NCBI GenBank assembly: GCA_947475855.1
Contig: CANJPN010000243.1
Coordinates: 1-8,626 of the forward strand
Length of the DNA: 8,626 nucleotides
Source of the DNA: Bradyrhizobiaceae bacterium
GTDB lineage: Bacteria; Pseudomonadota; Alphaproteobacteria; Rhizobiales; Hyphomicrobiaceae
Direction: 5' to 3'
Shown here: positions 1 to 5,371 of the stretch, in pieces
Position numbering within the stretch: the first letter of the stretch is position 1
How the letters are laid out: the number at the start of each line of letters is the position of its first letter
Notes under the pieces: generated by a model
The model's input: only the letters and a program-made list of their open reading frames with translations
Database searches by the model: none
Told to the model about the DNA's origin: nothing
Program-made: the position numbers and the translations under genes

Positions 1-2633
1 CGCCGCTCGCCCTGCTGCCCGTCACCCGCCTCGCCCGGCGCTCCGGCATCTTCGTCGTCGCCATCCGCGTCCGGCGCATCCATGCCCGCTTCGACGACCC
101 GATCCGTATCGTGCTCGGCGTCATCATCCTGGTAGCCACGGCCTTCACCAGCGTCCTCGACTTCCTCGACTTCGTCACCGGCAATGGACGACCTGCCATC
201 ACCCACGCGCGGCGCGTGGGAAGCATCCGACCGCTCGCCGCCGTTCTCGCCACGCGCGTGGCGCTGATCACCCTCACCCTCGCGATCGCCGCGGCGCCCG
301 CGACGGCGACGGCGGCGACGACGGCCATCGCCGTTCTGTCCCTCGCCCTGGCCACCGCCACGCTCACCACCACGTTCACGCACCGGTGCGGATGCGGCAA
401 CTTCGACCTCGTCGCCAGCCTCAGCGTCCGCTTCCTGCTCCTCGTCTTCGAAGCCCCAATCCATGTTGACGGCCGTACGATCGGTGCGCCGAAGCGGTTC
501 CTCCCGGCGAGCCTGACGCTCGACCGTGAAGTTGGCCCCTTGAACCTTCTCGCTGGCGATGATCTGGATCGTAATGCCGTGGCGGCCTTCCATCTCGACG
601 ATGAACGATCGCTTGTGATTGAGAATATAGAGCGCGACAGTCGAAGTCGTTGTCGCAATGAGTGACGCTGGCGGCGCGTTCATCAGCGCGTCTTCCAGAC
701 CCCGCAGCACGGCAAGTGCAACCGACTCGGTGGACCGGATTATGCCAGTGCCCTGACAATGCGGGCACTGGGTTGTCGATCCTTCGAGCACGCCCGTCCG
801 CATGCGTTGGCGCGACATTTCCAAAAGACCGAAATGCGAGATCCGGCCGAGTTGGATCCGCGCACGGTCGTGGCGAAGCGCATCCTTCAAACGCCGCTCC
901 ACGGAACGGTTGTTGCGCTTCTCTTCCATGTCGATGAAATCGATCACAACCAGGCCGGCGAGGTCGCGCAGCTTGAGCTGGCGCGCAATCTCATCCGCCG
1001 CCTCGAGGTTTGTGGACAGCGCAGTCTCCTCGATCGAGAACTCCCGTGTCGACTTGCCGGAGTTGATGTCGATCGCAACCAGCGCTTCAGTCTGGTTGAT
1101 CACCAGATAGCCGCCGGAACGCAGATGCACGTAGGGGCTGAACATCGCGTTCAGCTGCCGCTCCATGCCGAACCGCGTGAATAGCGGCTCCGGCTCCTCG
1201 TAATAGTGCACGTTCTTGGCGTGGCTCGGCATCAGCATGCGCATGAAGTCACGCGCTTCGCGGAACGCCTCCGCGCCGGCAACCACGATTTCCTCGACCT
1301 CCTTGCCGTAAAGATCGCGGATCGATCGCTTGATCAGATTACCTTCCTCGTACACGAGTGCCGGCGCGTTCGAGCCGAGCGCCAGCTCTCGAACGCTCTC
1401 CCACAACCGCAGCAGATACTCGTAGTCGCGCTTGATCTCCTGTTTCGTGCGCGCCGCACCCGCCGTGCGAATGATCAGCCCCATGCCTTCCGGCACATCG
1501 AGTTCGGCCGCGATAGCTTTCAGCCGCTTCCGGTCCTGCGGGTTGTTGATCTTGCGCGAGATACCGCCGCCCCGAGCCGTGTTCGGCATCAAGACGGTGT
1601 AGCGGCCGGCTAGCGACAGATAGGTGGTCAGTGCGGCGCCCTTGGTACCCCGCTCTTCTTTGACGACCTGGACCAGAAGCACCTGGCGGCGCTTGGTGAC
1701 TTCCTGGATCTTATAGGAACGTAGCCGGCGGCGAGGCCGCACGGGCACCTCCTCGAGAACGTCCTCGTTGACCGAGACCGTTTCGATCTGTTCCGCTTCA
1801 GCGCCATTGCCAGCGTCTACTGTCTCGACCCGGCCTTCACCGCCACCGGCTTCACCGGCATCGTCGCGTGCCTCCCGGCGCGGCTCGTCCTGATGATGAT
1901 CGTCCCGGTGATCGTGGGCGTGATGATCATGATCATGCGCATGCTGTGGCGCATGATCGTCGTGATGCTGCGCTGGGGGCTCGGAAGCATGAGCCTCCCG
2001 CTCGCCGCGCGTGTCGACAACCTCATCGCGGACGACAGGATCGCGCTCGATCCGCTCGGCCATCTCGCGAGACCGATCATCGTCTTGCGACCCTTCGTGC
2101 GATCTGTGAGCGTGATCGTCCGAACCGTCGTGCGAACCGTTCGCATCGCCAGCCTCGTCGATTTCCTCCGGCGGCAACATCGATGATACATCGACAGCAC
2201 CGTCCTCAGCCTCGTCGAGAGGTCTGGGCCGCGGCCCTCCGCGACGCCTCGAGCGGCGCGCGGCGGCCTCCGCAGCACGGTCGGCAGCCTCTTCCTCTTC
2301 GGCCTCGGCCGCCGTTTCCGCTTCGATGAGGGCGCGCCTGTCTGCAACGGGAATCTGATAGTAGTCGGGATGGATTTCGTTGAAGGCCAGGAAGCCGTGA
2401 CGATTTCCGCCATAGTCGACGAATGCGGCCTGGAGCGACGGCTCGACGCGCGTTACCTTTGCCAGATAGATATTGCCGCGCAGAAGCTTGCGGGCAGCAG
2501 ATTCGAAGTCGAACTCCTCGACACGTCCATTCCGTTGCACCACCACCCGGGTTTCCTCCGGGTGAGTGGCATCGATCAGCATCTTGTTGTTGGCAGACAC
2601 ATTCCGCGGCGGATTGGAATTCTGGTTTGACAT
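1..2633 (-). CDS. rne: Ribonuclease E, N-terminal 877 residues (3' end off the window)
   Basis: Endoribonuclease that cuts AU-rich single-stranded RNA for mRNA turnover and for rRNA/tRNA processing; it is the scaffold of the degradosome. The frame is open from ATG 2633 to the left edge. Seen: the S1 start (MLIDATHPEETRVVVQ, NIYLAKVTRVEPSLQAAFVDYGG), then an insertion of roughly 190 residues rich in Glu, Ala, Arg, Asp and His, then the S1 remainder resuming at SYKIQEVTKRRQVLLVQVVKE. Next come the 5'-sensor/RNase H region (SLAGRYTVLMPNTARGGGIS) and the DNase I-like site, DINSG with D522 and VIDFIDM with D565. Their 43-residue spacing equals E. coli D303-D346. The Zn-link CPHC is C623/C626, matching E. 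coli C404/C407. After about residue 730 the tail is disordered and charged, with eight Arg in a row at 771-778. It is divergent from amiC. The start matches the family N-terminus, with AGGA 9 nt upstream. Distinguished from RNase G by the long tail and large size. Confidence 0.97.
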   Translation of the reverse strand, partial: MSNQNSNPPRNVSANNKMLIDATHPEETRVVVQRNGRVEEFDFESAARKLLRGNIYLAKVTRVEPSLQAAFVDYGGNRHGFLAFNEIHPDYYQIPVADRRALIEAETAAEAEEEEAADRAAEAAARRSRRRGGPRPRPLDEAEDGAVDVSSMLPPEEIDEAGDANGSHDGSDDHAHRSHEGSQDDDRSREMAERIERDPVVRDEVVDTRGEREAHASEPPAQHHDDHAPQHAHDHDHHAHDHRDDHHQDEPRREARDDAGEAGGGEGRVETVDAGNGAEAEQIETVSVNEDVLEEVPVRPRRRLRSYKIQEVTKRRQVLLVQVVKEERGTKGAALTTYLSLAGRYTVLMPNTARGGGISRKINNPQDRKRLKAIAAELDVPEGMGLIIRTAGAARTKQEIKRDYEYLLRLWESVRELALGSNAPALVYEEGNLIKRSIRDLYGKEVEEIVVAGAEAFREARDFMRMLMPSHAKNVHYYEEPEPLFTRFGMERQLNAMFSPYVHLRSGGYLVINQTEALVAIDINSGKSTREFSIEETALSTNLEAADEIARQLKLRDLAGLVVIDFIDMEEKRNNRSVERRLKDALRHDRARIQLGRISHFGLLEMSRQRMRTGVLEGSTTQCPHCQGTGIIRSTESVALAVLRGLEDALMNAPPASLIATTTSTVALYILNHKRSFIVEMEGRHGITIQIIASEKVQGANFTVERQARREEPLRRTDRTAVNMDWGFEDEEQEADAEAGDEVEVAASAPVRERGGERGGGQGEGQNGDGRRRRRRRRGRRGDREGEGDQRHARGENGGERSDASHAPRVGDGRSSIAGDEVEEVEDAGEGRGYQDDDAEHDTDRVVEAGMDAPDADGDDEDAGAPGEAGDGQQGER
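1884..1967 (-). other. His/Asp-rich stretch within the S1-domain insertion of RNase E
   Basis: Residues 223-250 of the RNase E reading frame contain 12 His and 8 Asp in 28 residues, mostly as HD, DH and HH pairs (for example HAHDHDHHAHDH). It sits inside the alphaproteobacterial insertion that splits the S1 fold, well away from the catalytic DINSG motif at 522. The frame is intact on both sides, since the flanking catalytic motifs fall in exact register. At DNA level the stretch includes the 14-bp palindrome ATGATCATGATCAT at 1923-1936. Such composition resembles the metal-binding His-rich loops of transporters and metallochaperones. Metal binding here is inference. Confidence 0.8.
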
Positions 2634-2640
2634 TGTGTGG

Positions 2641-2666
2641 GATCCTGGCGCCTGCGCCGGGGGATC
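2641..2666 (-). promoter_or_regulatory. Hairpin that would sequester the rne Shine-Dalgarno sequence
   Basis: Read on the minus strand, GATCC (2666-2662) pairs with GGATC (2645-2641). Inside it GGCG (2658-2655) pairs with CGCC (2650-2647) around the loop CAGG, with a CCC/A internal loop between the stems. The only Shine-Dalgarno-like match for rne is AGGA at 2646-2643, 9 nt before ATG 2633. Three of its four bases lie in the lower stem, so the folded form would hide the ribosome site. The complementarity is directly visible. A regulatory role is inference, by analogy with the autoregulatory rne leader of E. coli. Confidence 0.5.
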
Positions 2667-2979
2667 GCCGAAGCCAGATCATCTGGTGGTGGCGGTCGGT
2701 CGATGCCCGATGACGCGCGTGGGCGCCTTTCAGGGTTGAAGTAAGTTTCGAAAGGAGAAGCTGACCGAGGCAGATGCCTGAATGAAACGTCGCGCGCGCG
2801 CTGGCCTGGAAGGCAGCGAGCCCTCCGATCCACCAGCTTTGCGTCCGTGACGTTCGGCATCGTCTCGTAGCTCGATTTGGTGACTTGTGACGGCGCTAGA
2901 CCGTTGTTCAGTCACGGGAAAGCCCGGGCAGCGGGCCAATTCAGCAGCAACTACATCAGCAAGAAGAACACTGCGCCCT

Positions 2980-3030
2980 TCCGTGCCCCGCAACGGACTT
3001 CTCCAACAGGAGAAGAACCGCTTTCGGTTC
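2980..3030 (-). promoter_or_regulatory. Three back-to-back stem-loops in the presumed rne leader
   Basis: Three inverted repeats abut with no spacer. In minus-strand order they are: GAACCG-AAAG-CGGTTC (3030-3015, 6 bp, tetraloop); CTTCTCC-TGTT-GGAGAAG (3015-2998, 7 bp, tetraloop, sharing one base with the first); and TCCGT-8 nt-ACGGA (2997-2980, 5 bp). All pairings are perfect Watson-Crick. Contiguous tetraloop hairpins in the leader of an RNase E gene resemble a structured cis-regulatory RNA or part of a small RNA. None is followed by a T-run, so they are not obvious terminators. The element lies about 350 bases upstream of the rne start. Transcription through it is inferred only from the candidate promoter at 3286-3314. 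Confidence 0.4.
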
Positions 3031-3101
3031 GTGGACGAGGTCGCATCACAACGTGCAACGCCTCTGATTGCGCCAGGCAACTCCCGCCATATCTCGACAT
3101 A

Positions 3102-3121
3102 ACGAGTGACGAGGTACGAGT
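3102..3121. repeat. Three ACGAG motifs at exact 7-base spacing
   Basis: ACGAG starts at 3102, 3109 and 3116, giving the heptads ACGAGTG, ACGAGGT and ACGAGTT (CTCGT on the other strand). Regular 7-base phasing is unusual for chance but short. No regulator is recognised. It lies within the presumed rne leader. Confidence 0.35.
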
Positions 3122-3285
3122 TGCACCAGCTCGAGAACAGGTCGGTGCGCCATCGTTCGCTTCGACGTTCTCAATGCTCCGTAACGACCGGCCAGGACTG
3201 TCGCGGCCACGGATAAACCGCCTGCCGCCCCTCAGCCAAACCCACCAGTACGTCCCGAAGCGCTTGTGCACTCGAAGCAATATGA

Positions 3286-3314
3286 ATGTACGTGGTCTCC
3301 CTTCCTGAGGCAAG
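3286..3314 (-). promoter_or_regulatory. Candidate rne promoter (CTTGCC-N17-GTACAT)
   Basis: On the minus strand, CTTGCC (3314-3309) stands 17 bases before GTACAT (3291-3286). Against the rhizobial housekeeping consensus CTTGAC-N17-CTATAT this is 5/6 and 4/6. It would start transcription near 3278 and give a leader of about 645 bases. It is the best match I found by eye in the region, but the -10 is weak. The -35 overlaps the 31-base palindrome at 3309-3339. Confidence 0.3.
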
Positions 3315-3339
3315 TGCGACTTGCTTAAGTTCACTTGCC
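3309..3339. repeat. 31-base interrupted palindrome between the divergent promoters
   Basis: GGCAAGTG (3309-3316) is the exact reverse complement of CACTTGCC (3332-3339). Inside, ACTT (3319-3322) pairs with AAGT (3327-3330) around GCTT, separated from the outer arms by CG on one side and T on the other. An alternative inner dyad, GCAAGT-GCG-ACTTGC (3310-3324), uses one arm. It lies about 50 bases before the putative amiC -35 and overlaps the candidate rne -35. That position suits an operator shared by the divergent pair. It carries no T-run typical of a terminator. Confidence 0.5.
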
Positions 3340-3392
3340 GTGTCGTTCAGGCGACGCCACCTGAGTTTCACTGCGCTTTGGCAAATAACTCG

Positions 3393-3422
3393 TTAACATT
3401 CCCTGAGATTCCGCCCTATTGT
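3393..3422 (+). promoter_or_regulatory. Putative amiC promoter
   Basis: TTAACA at 3393-3398 matches the -35 consensus TTGACA at 5/6. TATTGT at 3417-3422, 18 bases on, matches the -10 at 4/6; in rhizobial form this is CTATTG against CTATAT. The stretch is AT-rich relative to its surroundings. Transcription would begin around 3430 and give a leader of about 135 bases before ATG 3565. The GTTAAC is not part of a CtrA TTAA-N7-TTAA site, because no second half is present. Confidence 0.45.
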
Positions 3423-3478
3423 AGGCTGCGCCCCCTGCCGCGCCCGCTAGCAACGACGAGTGGGGAAGGGGCAAAATC

Positions 3479-3504
3479 CCGGCTGCCTGCTCCGGCTGCC
3501 TGCT
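3479..3504. repeat. Perfect 13-bp tandem duplication in the amiC leader
   Basis: CCGGCTGCCTGCT occurs twice with no spacer, at 3479-3491 and 3492-3504. It lies between the putative amiC promoter and its ribosome site. It looks like a slippage or small duplication event. No function is evident. Confidence 0.85.
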
Positions 3505-3564
3505 ACAGACAGCTTCCACGATGCCGACGGCTCTATGATACGGATGCGGAGGATATAGGCTTCT

Positions 3565-5022
3565 ATGGTGCTGGCCGAAGCGGAAAGCGCAGTCACTGCG
3601 TCGGCAACATGTTCTTGCCGTCTCGCGCGGCACAGTTGGCCGGCTTGCCGCCGTGCGTTCAAGTTATTGAGTTGCGGCGCGGTTTTAGCCGTCACGACCA
3701 CCCTGGCACTCCCGAGCCTAGCCCAAGTCGCGCAGCCGGCGCGACCACCGTCCTCTGGCGGCTGGTCCGCCCAGATCAAACATCACCCGACCGCTTCCGC
3801 CAAACCCCGCGCCACCGCGATACGGATAAGTGGAGACGCAACTCGCACCAGGGTAAGCCTGGATGTGAACCGGCCGATAACCGCCAACACCTTCATCCTG
3901 GACGCCCCCTATCGCGCCATCATCGACATTCCCGAACTCGAGTTCCATCTGCCGGCTTACGGCGCCAATTCCGTTGCCGGCCTCGTCAAAGATTTCCGCT
4001 ATGGCCAATTCGACACTGGACGATCGAGGGTCGTCATCGATTTGACAGCCCCCGCCACGATCCAGAACGCCACGTTCACTGCGCCAAACGGCAATCAGCC
4101 GGGCATTCTGAGTTTCGATATCGTACGCGTCGCTGCCGCCGACTTCCGGGCCTTGCGCGGCACTTCGGAGCCCACCGCCACGCCACCACAGCAGCAACTC
4201 CGCACCGGCCGCCACGAGGAGGGCCCAGCAGCACAAGCAGCCGCACAAGCGTCGATTTCGCCCAGCCTGACGCCCCCCGGGACAGCCTCCACGCCGCCCC
4301 AGCCCAAGCAACGTCCCGTCGTCCTCATCGACCCCGGCCATGGCGGCATCGATCCCGGCACCGTGGGAGCAGGCGGCCTCAACGAAAAGAGCGTCACCCT
4401 GGCAGTCGCAAAGGAGGTCCGCACGCTCCTTCTTGCGGGCCGCCGGTTGGATGTCTTCCTCACTCGCGAATTCGACAATTTCGTCTCGCTGGATCAACGA
4501 GTTCAGCTCTCTCGCCAATACCAGGCAGACCTGTTCGTATCGATCCACGCCGACAGCCTCGCCGAAAAGGACCTCGCCGGCGCGATCAGAGGGGCGACAG
4601 TCTATATTCTGTCCGAACGCGCCTCGGACGATAAAGCCCGCCGCGTCGCTGAGAAGGAAAACGCCGCCGATATCGCCGCCGGCCTCGCCGCCGTCCCCGC
4701 TTCCGCCGAAGACCAGGTGCGCAGCATCTTGCTCGACCTTGTCCAACGGGAAACGGCCAACTACTCGACAAGTTTCCGCAACTTGCTGCTGTCATCGATG
4801 CGCGGGCGGGTTCCCCTGGCCAAGGACCCGCAACGGTCAGCAGCCTTCAAGGTCTTGAAACAAGACGAAGTTCCCGCTGTTCTGATCGAACTCGGGTACA
4901 TGAGCAACCCCGAGGATCTGGCTCGCCTTGGAAAGCCCGATGGACAACGCCAGCTGGCGACGGCAATCGCTGCTTCAATCACGACTTTCTTCGCCAACCG
5001 CGAAGCGCGGGCCAATCGTTGA
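3565..5022 (+). CDS. amiC: Periplasmic N-acetylmuramoyl-L-alanine amidase (AMIN + Amidase_3)
   Basis: Zn-dependent hydrolase that cuts the amide bond between N-acetylmuramic acid and the stem peptide, mainly to split septal peptidoglycan. The 485 residues read as: an N-region of about 32 residues, a hydrophobic signal segment 33-50 with likely cleavage near SLA/QVA (residue 53), an AMIN domain about 84-192, a Pro/Gln/Ala linker about 195-250, and Amidase_3 about 251-476. Zn and catalytic residues are in place: H259 in DPGHGG, E274 in NEKS, H328 in SIHAD and E442 in IELGYMSN. Residues about 355-425 (SERASDDKARRVAEKENAAD onward) correspond to the regulatory helix segment that blocks the site of E. 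coli AmiC until an EnvC/NlpD-type LytM partner binds. ATG 3565 has GGAGGA at 3548-3553, 11 nt upstream, a better site than that of any later start. The N-region is long for a signal peptide and holds four Cys up to residue 37. Confidence 0.95.
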   Translation: MVLAEAESAVTASATCSCRLARHSWPACRRAFKLLSCGAVLAVTTTLALPSLAQVAQPARPPSSGGWSAQIKHHPTASAKPRATAIRISGDATRTRVSLDVNRPITANTFILDAPYRAIIDIPELEFHLPAYGANSVAGLVKDFRYGQFDTGRSRVVIDLTAPATIQNATFTAPNGNQPGILSFDIVRVAAADFRALRGTSEPTATPPQQQLRTGRHEEGPAAQAAAQASISPSLTPPGTASTPPQPKQRPVVLIDPGHGGIDPGTVGAGGLNEKSVTLAVAKEVRTLLLAGRRLDVFLTREFDNFVSLDQRVQLSRQYQADLFVSIHADSLAEKDLAGAIRGATVYILSERASDDKARRVAEKENAADIAAGLAAVPASAEDQVRSILLDLVQRETANYSTSFRNLLLSSMRGRVPLAKDPQRSAAFKVLKQDEVPAVLIELGYMSNPEDLARLGKPDGQRQLATAIAASITTFFANREARANR

Positions 5023-5041
5023 ACGGCCGTCATGACGCCGT
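5023..5041 (+). terminator. Hairpin directly after the amiC stop codon
   Basis: ACGGC (5023-5027) pairs with GCCGT (5037-5041), and GT-CATG-AC (5029-5036) stacks inside past a single bulged C. It begins one base after TGA. The following bases are CCCC rather than a T-run, so intrinsic termination is doubtful. It may instead protect the 3' end of the mRNA. Confidence 0.3.
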
Positions 5042-5371
5042 CCCCATCGCAATGCTCGGCTTGCCCGATCACGACTTCGCTAACTCTCTGGTGGCGAATC
5101 AGTTTTACAATTTGGAGGGATGCCGGACGCGGCCCCCAATCCGCTATGCATCACTTACGTAGATTGCGTTTGGGCCCAGATCCCTGAACTTTCTTGGCCT
5201 GAAGCTTGATCTTTCTGGGAAAGCGGCAATCCACGGGCGACGTGTCGCCACATTGTATGGTATGGTGGCGGAAGAGTTTGGCGCCGTCATTCGGCATGTC
5301 ATGCCGCATGCGTTGCAGTCCGGGCCCGGTATCAAGCCGTCGGCCGATATCAGGCCAGATAGTCCAACGAG
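5023..5371 (+). other. 349-base gap before mrcA with inverted repeats, no clear gene or promoter
   Basis: No strong promoter is visible. After the post-amiC hairpin there are two mutually exclusive stems: GGCGA-CGTG-TCGCC (5236-5249), and CGCCAC (5246-5251) pairing with GTGGCG (5265-5270). An inverted repeat CGGCATG-T-CATGCCG follows at 5292-5306, then the palindrome CCGGGCCCGG at 5320-5329. One frame is open without a stop for 70 codons, 5163-5372, and ends in a TGA that overlaps the mrcA ATG. Its third-position GC is lower than that of the neighbouring genes and it has no evident ribosome site, so I do not call it a gene. Confidence 0.5.

Larger units (their letters stand above)
2634..3564. 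other. 931-base divergent intergenic region between rne and amiC
   Basis: I find no convincing protein gene here. Open frames on both strands are short, overlap one another and resemble no family I know. The clearest is a GTG-started 66-codon minus-strand frame, 3371-3171, which has no ribosome site that I can see. Most of the region is probably leader and promoter sequence of the two flanking genes. Entries below describe the structured elements. Smaller inverted repeats also occur: AGGC/GCCT at 2768-2779, GTGAC/GTCAC at 2887-2915, and GCCCG/CGGGC at 2922-2936. A CG-dinucleotide run lies at 2791-2801. The length suggests an unusually long rne 5' leader or an undetected small RNA. Confidence 0.6.

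Noticed and set aside
111..665. Plus-strand frames opposite rne, including 111-665 and 1206-1613
   Set aside because: They lie antisense to the continuous RNase E frame, whose catalytic residues and Zn-link fall in exact register.
2791..2801. CGCGCGCGCGC run as a special structure (Z-DNA or a repeat)
   Set aside because: Only 11 bases in a GC-rich genome; too short to support a claim.
3393..3407. Possible CtrA site at GTTAAC upstream of amiC
   Set aside because: The second TTAA half-site, expected 7 bases after the first, is absent.
3667..3675. Lipobox LLSC (C37) in AmiC
   Set aside because: The Cys precedes the hydrophobic core rather than following it, and Leu at -2 fits the lipobox poorly. 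A Sec signal peptide with cleavage near residue 53 is more likely.
3321..4634. 437-codon plus-strand frame overlapping amiC
   Set aside because: Arg/Pro/His-rich out-of-frame translation without domains; amiC in the other frame has a signal peptide, an AMIN domain and an amidase domain.
3718..4746. Long open frame on the minus strand opposite amiC (342 codons)
   Set aside because: It is the mirror of a GC-rich coding strand, with no recognisable motif, and amiC on the plus strand has all catalytic residues.
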